Part shown: positions 12,398 to 22,939 of the stretch, piece by piece | How positions within the stretch are numbered: position 1 is the stretch's first letter | How the letters are laid out: every line of letters starts with the position of its first letter | Assembly (NCBI GenBank): GCA_030533445.1 | Contig: CM060064.1 | Coordinates: 1,901,416-1,965,415 of the forward strand | Length of the DNA stretch: 64,000 nucleotides | Source of the DNA: Cyprinodon diabolis | Lineage: Eukaryota > Chordata > Actinopteri > Cyprinodontiformes > Cyprinodontidae | Direction: 5' to 3' | The notes under the pieces: model-generated | Database searches by the model: none | What the model saw: only the letters and a program-made list of their open reading frames with translations | Told to the model about the DNA's origin: nothing | Program-made: the position numbers and the translations under genes

Positions 12398-12573
12398 GAC
12401 GACAGTATTTTGGACTGAGGAACAAACATTTGAAGCCTTGGGTGCATCACGTGGGATTTTTGTAAAACTTTAAGAGGGTAAAAGGATTGTTTCACATTGT
12501 GTGAAATCAACTGTGAAACACGGAGGAAGAGTATAGATGGTTTTGGACTGTTTTGTGTGCTGGGGCATATTCT
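12398..12573 (+). pseudogene. Tc1-like transposase relic
   Basis: Translation gives VFWTEEQTFEALGASRGIFV, then KRIVSHCVKSTVKHGGR and a CFVCWGIF-like end, with stop codons between. This matches the Tc1 catalytic core around the first aspartate (normally WTDESKF...; here D is replaced by E) and the following TVKHGGG...WGCF block. Only about 58 codons remain. It differs from the intact Tc1 families in this window, so it is an older insertion. Confidence 0.6.
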
Positions 12574-12670
12574 CTTTATTTTATATATGCTCTCATTTGC
12601 TAAAAATATTAGACAGTATGGGATTAGCTTCTACTATTATGCTGATGATATTTAGCTATATCTGTCTATA
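12574..12670 (+). pseudogene. LINE reverse transcriptase relic (YADD)
   Basis: Reads a LYML-like segment, then GISFYYYADDI*LYL, the catalytic YADD box of an L2-type reverse transcriptase with one in-frame stop directly after it. It directly follows the Tc1 relic and is cut off by the hAT element at 12675. Confidence 0.55.
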
Positions 12671-12674
12671 AATT

Positions 12675-14190
12675 CAGAGATGGGGACTCGAGTTTGTGAC
12701 TCGTACTCGAGTCGCACTTAAGTCGCATATTTAATGACTTCAGACTCGACTTAGACTTGCGATTTACGACTTGTGAACAATATTTTATTTTTAAGTGTTT
12801 TTAGTTTTACTAACTTGACTGATCGCTGCTCCCTTACCCGCACACAGCAGAGGTAAAAAAAAAAAAAAAGGGCAGGGGGGCTGTCAAACTGTCACGTAAC
12901 ACTGATTTCACTGATGCAATGCTACGTAACGCATGCATGCAACCCATACAGATATGAAGGCGACAATTAGCACCCCTGCTTCGGTCCCACCGTTCATAAT
13001 AACCTTTGGCTACGAAAACTTTACACAAGGCGGGAATTAAAGAGCAGCAAACTGCAGCTTCTGTAGAAAAAAGATACACAATGCTGGGTCCACCACATCT
13101 AACTTTATCCGCCACATGAAAAGCAACCCTGAAAGGTTTGTCACCGTTTATTAGGTTAGCATCTGTGCTACAAACAAGCTAAGCTCAAGTCCTCAGGAGT
13201 GCAGACATTAGTTTATTACATTACATACCGGTAAGTATCAAACTAAGTTAAGATCAGCTTTTTTATATATTTTAATGTAATGTTTTGGCCCTTAACTGCC
13301 CTCAGAGCGAAGATATTTTTAAACTATTTGTATCTTACTAATTGAATCCATGCTGATTTTGGAACACCTTAAAAAATCTGTTATTGGCGATGGCTAGGTG
13401 CTAGTCTTAATAAATATCCATGTTCATCTACAGGTTCTCTGAATTCATTAAAGCAAAAAAACTGGAAAGTGGAAAGGGACAGAGCACCATGGAGTCCTTT
13501 CTGACAAAAGGAGTGCAGCTGTACAGCCAGTGACATCCCAGACAAAAGGCAATTACTCAAGCAATAATGCAGGACCGTATTATTTTAAGGAACCTCCCCT
13601 TGTCTTTAATCGAAAAGCCCAGCTTTAAAAACTTCATGGCAGCCGTAGAGGAGAAATACTGCCCACCAAGTTGCACCATCAGTTTTCTAAATATTTTCCC
13701 TGTGTTGGTTCGCTGAAAGACACCTAAACATCTGATTGGGTTCTGTTTGTTCCAGGGCATTAAGTTACAAAAATTTATTGCTGCAATGTTTCTTTTATGA
13801 AAGAATTGTTATTGTCCTGCTATTTATTTAGGGTTTGCTTTATTTCTTGTAGTTGCTAACCTCATATGTATTAATAAAAGGCAGGATTGTGATTGTTTTT
13901 TTTTTCACAGCCCTCATTTTCACTTAAAAATAAAAGAGCAGACATTTACCGCTAAAACAAGAAAAAGTTGTAACCGCAAATATCAGTGAAATACTGTAAG
14001 AAAATAGTTGGTTTTGAAAGAAAGAAAATAAAGATGCAAAATAAATCTGGAAAAAAATGAGTGTGTTTGCTTTTTTAGTTGTATTTTTCATTTACCAGTT
14101 CAAGATAATGATCATTCCATAGATATAATAGTGACCTTTAAGCTTGAGACTTGACTTGGACTTGCAAAAAAGGACTTGTGAACATGTCTG
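12675..14190 (+). mobile_element. hAT element remnant with BED zinc finger
   Basis: The left end CAGAGATGGGGACTCGAG begins a run of ACTCGAG/GACTTG motifs; the right end finishes ...GGACTTGTGAACATGTCTG, so the outer inverted repeat is roughly CAGA.ATG. Inside, about 12990-13137 reads ANCSFCRKKI then TTSNFIRHMKSNPERF, a BED-type finger (C..C....H), with a stop just upstream. A second exon-like block (13434-13700) reads STMESFLTKG and LSLIEKPSFKNFM, the segment that follows BED in hAT transposases. The catalytic region is deleted and several stops are present. No 8-bp target duplication is evident. Confidence 0.65.
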
Positions 14191-14386
14191 ATTCAGATAG
14201 GGTTGCTACAAGCATGCCTGTTGACACAAAAAGGAGTCTTAAAACTCTGCTTCTGAATACATATAAAAAGATATTATTGTCTTTAGACCAGATTCTTTGA
14301 AAAGAGGCTGATTAGTCAGTCATTTCATTTGGATGGGATTAAATTGATGATAAAGTAAAAAATGTTATTTTTGATCAGGACCTTTT

Positions 14387-14846
14387 TGATGAAAATGAAA
14401 AAGAGAGATCATATCTCTCCTATCCTGGCTTCTCTTCATTGGCTTCCTGTTAAATCCAGAATAGAATTTAAAATCCTCCTTCTCACATATAAAGCCTTAA
14501 ATGGCCAAGCTCCATCTGATATCAGAGATCTGATTGTTCCTTATGTTCCTAACAGAGCACTTCGCTCTCAATCTGCAGGTTTACTAGTGGTTCCTAGAAT
14601 TTCTAAAAGTAGAATGGGAGGCAGATCTTTTAGTTATCAGGCTCCTCTCCTGTGGAACCAACTACCAATTTTAGTCCGTGAGGCAGACACCCTGTCTACT
14701 TTTAAGGCTAGGCTTAAAACTTTCCTTTTTGATAAAGCTTATAGTTAGAGTGGCTCAGGTTATCCTGAGCTATCTCTATAGTTCTGCTGCTATAGGCTTA
14801 GACTGCTGGAGGACATAGGGACCCTTTTTCATCATTCTATCTCTAT
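14387..14846 (+). mobile_element. L2-clade LINE fragment
   Basis: From TGATGAAAATG on it matches the L2 copies at 33821 and 39600. The reading frame 14389-14748 is the C-terminal end of the reverse transcriptase ORF (HISPILASLHWLPVKSRIEF ... LLWNQLPILV ... TFLFDKAYS, then stop), followed by about 100 bp of 3' UTR. It is cut at TCTCTAT by the LTR element that starts at 14847. Confidence 0.8.
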
Positions 14847-16450
14847 TGTTATGGCTGCAGTGCGTGTGCATTTGTTCCTTGTAGGGTTTGGGAAACAGGC
14901 CCTCTGCAGGTGTTATTTTTTGCCCGGATTGGTGCTCTGCTGCTTTAAAGTTGCTATGCATGAATCAGAGGGGAGGCTTTTTCCTCTTCCTCCCCATTTG
15001 GTTTGTATCTTATGGTTGGGTTTTGTTAGTTGTTTTTTTTTGCTTGATTCTAATCTAATCTATTTCGGGTGTTTTATTTCAGGTATTTGTCAAGATGTGT
15101 TTAGAGGTCTGACCCAAAATGCAGAGAACCACTCAGAGAACAAGGCAAAAGGTTTAACAGGTTTATTGAGGTAAGGATTGAGGGGGTTGGATCTGGAACT
15201 CAGAGAGCTGGTGAACAGGAACTAGAAAGTCTGGAGAGGATATCGCAAAGACTAGCTCAGGGACCGTGGGAATCTTGGATGGTCCCTCACTAGCATAGGT
15301 TAATGCTAGTGAGGGACTCATGTCTGAGGGGGTTCTTCTCTCACTTTGAAATCCAGTCATTGTGGGTTGATGCAGAGAAGAGGGTACTCGTTGGAGAGTG
15401 GACAGGTAGACATTCGTTGGACACGGAGGAGCAATGAAGCGGACTGCCACTTGGAATTCCAGGAGAACTTGAACGGAAAGTGTGGAGGTTAATCCCCTGC
15501 TCAGTGTGACACTCAAACAATCCTTCCAGGGGGAGAAGGCCAAACATCCAGCTTGCAGGATGGCTTCCTGCCGAAAGGCAAAGACAAAAACAAAGTTAGG
15601 CTCAGTGAAACAAAGACTCAGGTTAGACTCAGCTAAACTCAGCTTGGCCAGAGTACCCAAAACTGGCACACACTCTGGAGACGAGGTAGTGCCAGTCCAT
15701 GGCTTAAGTACTCCTCCAGATAATGATCCAATGAGACGCAGGTGTGCAGGGAGGACCAACGAGGACAGGGCGCCACCTGGTGGTGGAGGGAGAGACAAAC
15801 ACAAACAGACCACACAAGCTGGATCCTGACAGTATTCTTCTTTTTTAGATTTTATGTCTGTATTTTAATTTAATAAATTCAATTGTAATTTAATCAGAAT
15901 ATACTTGTGTGGTCTTCTTTAATGTTACCCCACCAAACAAGTCTGGTGGACGCAAAATTATGGGGGCTTGTCCCATTTTGGTGGACTAATCATGCTTGAT
16001 TGGGCTCATTATTGTGTTCAGGTTGCAGTTACATGCACCTGACGTTGGGCTTTCCTGTATTGCAGGTTATTTGTAGTATTTTGGGCTAGTTTAAGGTGTT
16101 TAAGAAACTTTGCTAGATTTTGGACATTTTTGATGTTCCATATGTATGTTGTTGGAGGTCCATGGGGATTTTTGCACTCTTGTTGGAGGCGGGAGAGAGA
16201 AGTCTTTTTGTTTTGTATTGTCTAAGTGCTGTTTGGTGTTTGATGTTTTGGCAACTCTATTTTAGTGGACCCTGTTTATCATTTTAGTTTGTTATTTTTG
16301 GGCTGGACTCTGGGATGAGGGTACTGCTGTGGTTTGCTGCCTGATAGGTTTTTGACTTGGATGAATTTTCTGCCAGCGGTATCTTTGTGCTTCAAGTGCC
16401 TTGGCTCTTGGAGGAAGGCCTGAAGACTTGGCTAAGGTTGGTCAGGGTTT
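14847..16450 (+). mobile_element. LTR retrotransposon 5' end (LTR, PBS, leader)
   Basis: The LTR would start TGTTATGGCTGC at 14847, inside L2 sequence. It is interrupted by the solo LTR at 15088-15831 and continues 15837 to about 15954-15960, with AATAAA near 15870. It is followed at 15961 by TGGGGGCTTGTCC, which fits a tRNA-Pro-type primer binding site. Without the insert the LTR is about 360 bp. Downstream T/G-rich DNA would be the leader; no gag or pol frame follows, so the body is lost. The right boundary is a guess. Confidence 0.45.
15088..15831 (-). mobile_element. Solo LTR with 5-bp target duplication GTATT
   Basis: The 744-bp unit begins TGTCAAGATG and ends GGATCCTGACA, flanked by GTATT at 15083-15087 and 15832-15836. 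On the minus strand it runs TGTCAGGATCC ... CAATAAACCTG ... TTGACA, the layout of U3-R-U5 with a poly(A) signal. Other copies are at 45238-45974, 32782-33397 (diverged) and 6342-8084. The 216-codon minus-strand frame inside it is not a gene. Confidence 0.85.
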
Positions 16451-16936
16451 TGGTCACTTACTTTGCTGCAGGAAAATGGAGAATTGCCATTTGTTTGTAC
16501 CAGTCATACACTTTTGATGGTTGTTGGTTAAATATTTTTTTTTTCTCACGTTTTGTTCTGAAAGTTCGTTGTTGGATGATTTTTCTTGAAAATGGATAAA
16601 TGGATGTCTTCCCCAAACTATAGAAAGATAAAAAATCTGACAAAAAAGTAGATTTGTCGAGGTGCTAAACATTTTAAAATTGATTTTGAAGCTGTAAAAC
16701 GATTAAAGTTATCTAAGCTAAAGAGTTATTTAAAAGACAAACTTTGCTGATTGCCAGTTGTAACTTCCCTCAGTTCAGATTCTGTAACTGATGCCTCAAG
16801 TTTTGAAGATGGTAGTTGTTAAAAACATTTGGAATATGTGTATTAAAAAGCCTTAATATAAAGTGCAGCTTGTGGTGAAATAATACTTGGCCTCATACAG
16901 TAATGTTTTCTTGTCACATGCTTCTCTTACTGTATA
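16451..16936. other. No gene seen
   Basis: T/G-rich then AT-rich DNA between the LTR leader and the Tc1 element. Short frames only. Confidence 0.4.
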
Positions 16937-18184
16937 CACTATATTGCCAAAAGTATTTGCTCACCTGCCTTGACTCACATATGAGCTTAAGTGACATCCC
17001 GTTCCTAATCCATAGGGTTCAATATGACGTCGGTCCACCCTTTGCAGCTAGAACAGCTTCAACTCTTCTGGGAAGGCTGTCCACAAGGTTTAGGAGTGTG
17101 TTTATGGGAATTTTTGACCATTCTTCCAGAAGCGCATTTGTGAGGTCGCACACTGATGTTGGACGAGAAGGCCTGGCTCTCAGTCTCCGCTCTAATTCAT
17201 CCCAAAGGTGTTCTATCGGGTTGAGGTCAGGACTCTGTGCAGGCCAGTCAAGTTCATCCACACCAGACTCTGTCATCCATGTCTTTATGGACCTTGCTTT
17301 GTGCACTGGTGCACAGTCATGTTGGAAGAGGAAGGGGCCAGCTCCAAACTGTTCCCACAAAGTTGGGAGCATGGAATTGTCCAAAATGTCTTGGTATGCT
17401 GAAGCATTCAGAGTTCCTTTCACTGGAACTAAGGGGCCAAGCCCAGCTCCTGAAAAACAACCCCACACCATAATCCCCCCTCCATCAAACTTTACACTTG
17501 GCACAATGCAGTCAGACAAGTACCGTTCTCCTGGCAACCGCCAAACCCAGACCCGTCCATCAGATTGCCAGATGGAGAAGCGCGATTCGTCACTCCAGAG
17601 AACGCGTCTCCACTGCTCTAGAGTCCAGTGGCGGCGTGCTTTACACCACCGCATCCGACGCTTTGCATTGCACTTGGTTATGTATGGCTTGGATGCAGCT
17701 GCTCGACCATGGAAACCCATTCCATGAAGCTCTCTGCGCACTGTTCTTGAGCTAATCTGAAGGCCACATGAAGTTTGGAGGTCTGTAGTGATTGACTCTG
17801 CAGAAAGTTGGCGACCTCTTCGCACTATGCGCTTCAGCATCCGCTGACCCCGCTCCGTCAGTTTACGTGGCCTACCACTTCGTGGCTGAGTTGCTGTCGT
17901 TCCCAAACACTTCCATTTTCTTATAATACAGCTGACAGTTGACTGTGGAATATTTAGGAGCGAGGAAATTTCACGACTGGATTTGTTGCACAGGTGGCAT
18001 CCTATCACAGTTCCACGCTGGAATTCACTGAGCTCCTGAGAGCGACCCATTCTTTCACAAATGTTTGTAAAAACAGTCTGCATGCCTAGGTGCTTGAATT
18101 TATACACCTGTGGCCATGGAAGTGATTGGAACACCTGATTCCAATAATTTGGATGGGTGAGCAAATACTTTTGGCAATATAGTG
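16937..18184 (-). mobile_element. Tc1-type transposon, family A, copy 1
   Basis: A 1248-bp element bounded by TA (16935-16936 and 18185-18186). Both ends start CACTATATTGCCAAAAGTAT and the outer inverted repeat is about 29 bp. It carries one intact transposase gene on the minus strand. Copy 2 (24357-25604) has the same length and appears identical. Confidence 0.95.
17019..18050 (-). CDS. Tc1-family transposase, intact (family A, copy 1)
   Basis: Cut-and-paste transposase of 343 residues, the normal size for Tc1. The start is [10 protein letters not shown] at 18050; the frame stays open upstream to 18230 but that part is terminal repeat and flank. Paired-like helix-turn-helix DNA binding covers about residues 1-110, with an AT-hook-like GRPRK at 59-63. 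The catalytic DDE domain follows: D154 in WSDESRF, D245 in QHDCAPVH, E280 in [12 protein letters not shown], with 34 residues between the last two (DD34E). It ends KGGPTSY. No stop or frameshift. The protein would bind the inverted repeats in the nucleus and insert at TA. No intron is needed. Plus-strand frames over it are shadows. It may still be functional; expression is unknown. Confidence 0.93.
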   Translation of the reverse strand: MGRSQELSEFQRGTVIGCHLCNKSSREISSLLNIPQSTVSCIIRKWKCLGTTATQPRSGRPRKLTERGQRMLKRIVRRGRQLSAESITTDLQTSCGLQISSRTVRRELHGMGFHGRAAASKPYITKCNAKRRMRWCKARRHWTLEQWRRVLWSDESRFSIWQSDGRVWVWRLPGERYLSDCIVPSVKFDGGGIMVWGCFSGAGLGPLVPVKGTLNASAYQDILDNSMLPTLWEQFGAGPFLFQHDCAPVHKARSIKTWMTESGVDELDWPAQSPDLNPIEHLWDELERRLRARPSRPTSVCDLTNALLEEWSKIPINTLLNLVDSLPRRVEAVLAAKGGPTSY

Positions 18185-18186
18185 TA

Positions 18187-18597
18187 TGTTCTCCTTCTGT
18201 GGGCTCCAAGGAACGCCACATCAGATTCATTAAATGTTATTAACTTTAGTAAACGATTGTAAATGATCCTTGTAAACCGGATTTCATCCAAGCGAGGACA
18301 TGTTCCAGAGGAATGTAAATTTGCATAAATAACACTCCAATAATGCCTTATAAAGGTACGACTTCACACACTTGTAAAAAAGATGTTCATTGGCAAAAAT
18401 GGAAAAGAAAGAAGAAAATCTTTACTGGATTGGAGATCAACGTTCTGCTGACTTAGAGCAGCAAAATCAAAGGACCATTAAAAGCCAACCAGTGGGGGAA
18501 AAAATCACAAGAGCTGCAAATGAGGTGGTTGCACCGTTACAGAAGTTCAATTCTAAAAAACACACACAGAAAGAAAAAGACAATTAGGAGACGTTGA
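18187..18597. other. No clear gene
   Basis: A 65-codon lysine/glutamate-rich frame (18390-18587) lies directly before the Penelope-like fragment and could be a decayed part of it, but no motif supports this. Confidence 0.35.
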
Positions 18598-19230
18598 TTT
18601 GGAGAAACCAAACAACCTCTCCACAGACGCATGGCCAAACACAGAAGAGCGCCCTCCTCTGGACAAGACTCTGCGGTACATCTACACCTTATGGACAAAG
18701 GACATTCTTTGGAGGACCAGAAGGTTCTCATTTTAGACAAAGACGACAGGTGGTTTGAGAGGGGCGTGAAGGAAGTTATCTATGTAAAGAAAGAAAAGCC
18801 AACCTTAAACGGGGGGGGGGGGGGGGGGGGGGACTCAGCTTTCAAAAACCTACAATGCAGAGATAGAGTTAATCCCTTCCCGCTGTCATCGCAACCCCAA
18901 CTCATTTACAGGAGAACAGAAGACCTCGCCTATTCAGCCAGGCCAACAATTCCCTTTAACAACCCCCTTTCAGAGGCATACAGGTATGGGGCATTGCAGG
19001 CTAACAAAGAAGCCAAATGACCCCCATTCCAAAGGGGGGGACCCGTTCATCCGGTTCTATTTGCATGTTTTCTAAACTTTGTTGGGCTGCTGGATAAAAC
19101 CTGGAACTCAACGCTATTTCTGACATTTTGAATTGAAAAGGTTTCCTGGATGGAAGAGAAACGTCTTCAAACTTGGAAACAAAGTTCAGTGGATTGTTAA
19201 CCTTTTTGAATTGACTATTAAAAAAATTTT
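18598..19230 (+). mobile_element. Penelope-like element 3' end (GIY-YIG tail)
   Basis: 18598-18810 reads FGETKQPLHRRMAKHRRA, then HLHLMDKGHSLED, LILDKDDRWFERGVKEVIYV and KPTLN. This is the C-terminal half of the GIY-YIG endonuclease of Penelope-like retroelements as I know it (residues after the GIY core, with the conserved DRWFERGVKEAI-type helix). A 22-G run (18811-18832) follows, then 3' UTR-like DNA with GAGAAACGTCTTCAAAC near 19157. The reverse transcriptase is missing and the copy is 5'-truncated. Confidence 0.65.
18811..18832 (+). repeat. 22-base poly-G tract
   Basis: Twenty-two consecutive G bases directly after the KPTLN codons of the Penelope-like fragment; in the reading frame they give poly-glycine. 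Related copies usually read a short GGG run here, so this looks like slippage expansion or an assembly-sensitive homopolymer. Confidence 0.9.
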
Positions 19231-19395
19231 GTTAATACAATTATTTTAAGACTTTGACGCTCAGACCTCGACAGGAAACATTAGCGCTAAATTTGACTTT
19301 AACATGCATAAGCAGGTTTATGAGAACAGGGATGTTTCCCACCAGGCCTGAAACTGGTGGTAGGGTGGAGATAGATGAAGTTGGTTCAGTACATA

Positions 19396-21007
19396 CAGGT
19401 GCTGGTCATAAAATTAGAATATCATGAAAAAGTAGATTGATTTCAGTAATTCCATTTAAAAAGTGAAACTTGTATATTATATTCATACATTACATACAAA
19501 CTCATATATTTCAGATGTTTATTTTGTTTAATTTTGATGATTACAAATGACAACAAATGAAAATCTCAAATTCATCATATCAGAAAATTAGAATATTACT
19601 GAAGACCAATAAAAACAAAGGATTTATAGAAATGTTGGCCAACTGAAAAGTATGAACATGAAAAGTATGAGCATGTACAGCACTCAGTATTTAGTTGGGC
19701 CTCCTTTGGCCTGTATTACTGCAGCAATGCGGCGTGGCATGGAGTCGATCAGTCTGTGGCACTGCTCAGGTGTTATGATAGCCCAGGTTGCTCTAATAGT
19801 GGCTTTTAGCTCTTCTGAATTGTTGGGTCTGGTGTATTGCATCTTCTTCTTCACAATACCCCATAGATTTTCTATGGGGTTAAGGTCAGGAGAGTTTGCT
19901 GGCCAATTAAGAACAGGGATACCATGGTCCTTCAACCAGGTACTGGTAGCTTTGGCACTGTGTGCAGGTGCCAAGTCCTGTTGGAAAATGAAATCTGCAT
20001 CTCCAAAAAGTTGGTCAGCTGCAGGAAGCATGAAGTGCTCTAAAACTTCCTGGTATGTGGCTGCGTTGACCCTGGACCTCAGAAAACACAATGGACCAAC
20101 ACCAGCAGATGACATGGCACCCCAAACCATCACTGACTGTGGAAACTTTACACTGGACTTCAAGCAACGTGGATGAAGTGCCTCTCTTCTTTTCCTCCAG
20201 ACTCTGGGACCTTGATTTCCAAAGGAAATGCAAAATTTACTTTCATCAGAGAACATGACTTTGGACCACTCACCAGCAGTCCAGTCCTGTTTCTCTTTAG
20301 CCCAGGCAAGACGCTTCTGACGCTGTCTGTGGTTCAAGAGTGGCTTGACACAAGGAATGCGACAGCAGAAACCCATGTCTTTCATACGTCTGTGTGTGGT
20401 GGTTCTTGAAGCACTCACTCCAGCTGCAGTCCACTCTTTGTGAATCTCCCCCACATTTTTGAATGGGTTTTGTTTCACAATCCTCTCCAGGGTGCGGTTA
20501 TCTCTCTTGCTTGTACACTTTTTTCGACCACATCTTTTCCTTCCCTTCGCCTCTCTATTAATGTGCTTGGACACTGAGCTCTGTGAACAGCCAGCCTCTT
20601 TAGCGATGACCTTTTGTGTCTTGCCCTCCTTGTGCAAGGTGTCGATGGTCGTCTTTTGGACAACTGTCAAGTCAGCAGTCTTCCCCATGATTGTGTAGCC
20701 TATAGAACTAGACTGAAAGACCATTTAAAGGCTTTTGCAGGTGGTTTGAGTTAATTAGCTGATTAGAGTGTGGCACCAGGGGCCATCAATTTTGAACCTT
20801 TTCACAATATTCTAATTTTCTGATATGATGAATTTGAGATTTTCATTTGTTGTCATTTGTAATCATCAACATTAAACAAAATAAACATCTGAAATATATG
20901 AGTTTGTATGTAATGTATGAATATAATATACAAGTTTCACTTTTTAAATGGAATTACTGAAATCAATCTACTTTTTCATGATATTCTAATTTTATGACCA
21001 GCACCTG
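19396..21007 (-). mobile_element. Tc1-type transposon, family B, long TIRs
   Basis: A 1612-bp element bounded by TA (19394-19395, 21008-21009). Terminal inverted repeats of about 202 bp (19396-19597 and 20806-21007) begin CAGGTGCTGGTCATAAAATT and end ATTAGAATATT; by eye they differ at very few positions. One intact transposase gene lies between them. Confidence 0.95.
19684..20688 (-). CDS. Tc1-family transposase, intact (family B)
   Basis: 334 residues from MGKTADLTVVQKTTIDTLHK at 20688; the frame is open 12 codons further up, but MGKTADL is the usual Tc1 start. The N-terminal helix-turn-helix covers about residues 1-105, with a basic linker KGRKRCGRKK at 48-57 (AT-hook and nuclear-localisation-like). 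The DDE domain has D148 in FSDESKF, D238 in QQDLAPAHSA and E273 in [12 protein letters not shown], again DD34E. It ends KGGPTKY. Only distantly related to family A. No stops or shifts, so it is potentially active or recently so. It acts in the nucleus on its own long inverted repeats, inserting at TA. Confidence 0.93.
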   Translation of the reverse strand: MGKTADLTVVQKTTIDTLHKEGKTQKVIAKEAGCSQSSVSKHINREAKGRKRCGRKKCTSKRDNRTLERIVKQNPFKNVGEIHKEWTAAGVSASRTTTHRRMKDMGFCCRIPCVKPLLNHRQRQKRLAWAKEKQDWTAGEWSKVMFSDESKFCISFGNQGPRVWRKRREALHPRCLKSSVKFPQSVMVWGAMSSAGVGPLCFLRSRVNAATYQEVLEHFMLPAADQLFGDADFIFQQDLAPAHSAKATSTWLKDHGIPVLNWPANSPDLNPIENLWGIVKKKMQYTRPNNSEELKATIRATWAIITPEQCHRLIDSMPRRIAAVIQAKGGPTKY

Positions 21008-21009
21008 TA

Positions 21010-22200
21010 GACTGTTGGCTGGCCAGGTGGTCTGCTTGAGCTGTATTGGTCAAGCAGACCACGGTATCCAGAAGACTGTGTGAGCTGATACTGGTGCTTC
21101 ACTTGGAATCCGGAAGATAGATATCCAGCTTGGATAAACACAGGTTTGCATGAACCTGTCCGTGATGAGCAAGCATGAAGCAGCAGTGGAGAGGAAAAAC
21201 TCCCCCTTTGGAAAAAACCTCTGGCAGGACCAGCCTCAACATGTCAGTCCGGTTGAGATGAGACAGAGAAGGCAGTGATAGTCCTTGAGGAAGAATACTC
21301 TGATAGTGACGAGGTTGAAGAAGCATCATAGAAAAGCCAGATGGAGCTTAGCTATGATGGTGGAGATGGGGATGAAGGTGGGTTGACTGGGGGTTGTCTG
21401 AGTCAAAATCGCTTGTGTTTTGGCTGAGCAGCAAGCCGACACATGGATTTGAAGACCTTTTAACCCTTTCAAGCCAAGTGTATCATATTTGATACCTTAG
21501 TTTTTGAAACCTCTGCATGATCAGTGTGATGTTTTTGTTCTTGAAACCCTGACTTACATAATCAGACATATGTAGTGAAAAGATATAAACATCCAACACA
21601 AAAACATATAAAAGATGATATGGAAACGCGTAATGTATTAAAATTGATGCAAATAAATGATTTTATTTAATGGATACAAAATTAATATTGTTACTTAACT
21701 TGTCAGAAAGTTCAATGGCAATTCTAATTTTGAAAATTAGAATCTTCTGTCAATTATTTCATGGTTCAGGCTTTAAAGTGTTAAGATGAACTCTAGATGC
21801 TTATTGGGCTTCGTGGAGGTGCGGTTCAAATCTGAGTGGTTTGCGTTGGAGGCAGATGAGCCTCTGATAGGTGAGGGTGAGAAATTTACTTTCTTTAGTT
21901 TAACTTCCGCCTAGGCTTCATTAAAAATAAAATGATGTATAAAAAAAAAAAAAGAAAGAAATCTTTTGAACAAAAATCATTCAATGAAATCTACTGATAG
22001 AGGCAAGAGGTGCAACATATGAAGTAAATGCTTGATAGGACATGAGGGAAAGTGTGACCGTTAGAGGAGCTTTGCTGAACAACCATCCATAGTAACTTGA
22101 TCTCACATAGAGTCATATTGCTAACTCACTGGGGCTTTTACAGGAAAATCTGTTAAATATTAAATTATGTTATACTGTTCAATAAATGATCAGTGTTTTT
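21010..22200. other. No gene; possible diverged L2-like piece
   Basis: About 21165-21245 (minus) resembles the AGTGGAGAGGAAAAACTCCC block of the L2 3' UTR but its surroundings differ, so it may be an old relative. The rest is AT-rich DNA without recognised features. Confidence 0.4.
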
Positions 22201-22207
22201 AATTATC

Positions 22208-22384
22208 ATTCCATTCCCGCTACCATCAAACTGAGTTTGTTAAGAGTTTGGGATAATACATTAGATGAAGGCCATAGTTTACACGATGGGCAGCTAAGGA
22301 CCGCTGAGGACAGTTTATGTCCCCTTATGACATCATGAGGGGAATGCTTTTCGAACAGCATTTTGAGCAAACATGAGCTAAGAG
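22208..22384. repeat. Dispersed repeat X, copy 1
   Basis: Matches the reverse complement of 61318-61487 (shared GATAATACATTAGATGAAGG, CCCCTTATGACATCATGA, GCATTTTGAGCAAA). Unclassified. Confidence 0.6.
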
Positions 22385-22419
22385 CTTTTTATATATATTT
22401 AAAGGAAAGGTCCGTTCAT

Positions 22420-22645
22420 ATTCAGAAGTCAAACTTCTGAAAGTACTTTAAATATAAAATTATTCCATCCTGTCCAATAAATAAGTGATTTTAATTCAGA
22501 GTAATTTTCATGTGAATGTGCTTTACTGGAGGCATCCATGTTTGTCAAAGAACACTACTGCCACCTACTGGTTTGTGACATTGTCACGGTGCGGTATCGG
22601 CTGTTGATCAAGTCCCAGTGCTGTATCTGGTGTTTTTCACAACGC
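22420..22645. repeat. Dispersed repeat Y, copy 1
   Basis: Matches the reverse complement of about 47590-47845 (shared CATCCATGTTTGTCAAAGAA, CGGTATCGGCTGTTGATCAA). Repeat Y lies directly downstream of the decayed THAP exon, on the same minus-strand unit. Confidence 0.6.
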
Positions 22646-22654
22646 GCTATTATC

Positions 22655-22868
22655 CAAGTCATCTTGAAAACATTCTTCTTCCAAATGTTGGATACATATT
22701 ACGGGTTTTTTCTCTGGCCAGAAGTTCGATGGCAAATCCTCCCTCTTCAAGTTGGCGATCCAACGACCAACCCGTCCGTGGAGGATCAGGAATCAGAAAG
22801 GTGGAATAACTCTTTTTTTCACTTTTACCCGATGTATTCCAGCATCCAGCTGCCATGCACGTGGGCAT
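22655..22868 (-). pseudogene. Decayed THAP-domain exon
   Basis: Starts MPTCMAAGCWNTSGKSEKKS at 22868, the usual THAP opening with the first zinc cysteines (C4 and C9). After a frame change the minus strand reads CIQHLEEECFQDDL (22696-22655), matching the second half of the C2CH signature (C..H followed by an E..CF motif). A frameshift between the halves and loss of the middle make it non-functional. THAP domains are zinc-dependent DNA-binding modules in vertebrate regulators and in P-element-type transposases; either could be the source. The neighbouring repeat Y recurs in the window, which favours a mobile origin. Confidence 0.6.
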
Positions 22869-22939
22869 TGTCACAGTTCTAACATTTATATATATATAAT
22901 GATAAAATATAATGAAATACAATAACCCATTTTACAAAA

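Noticed and set aside
15163..15813. 216-codon minus-strand frame
   Set aside because: Lies wholly within a solo LTR; no domain, and the other LTR copies do not keep the frame.
16903..17755. Plus-strand frames of 274 and 85 codons over Tc1 copy 1 (and equivalents over copy 2)
   Set aside because: Antisense shadows of the intact transposase on the minus strand.
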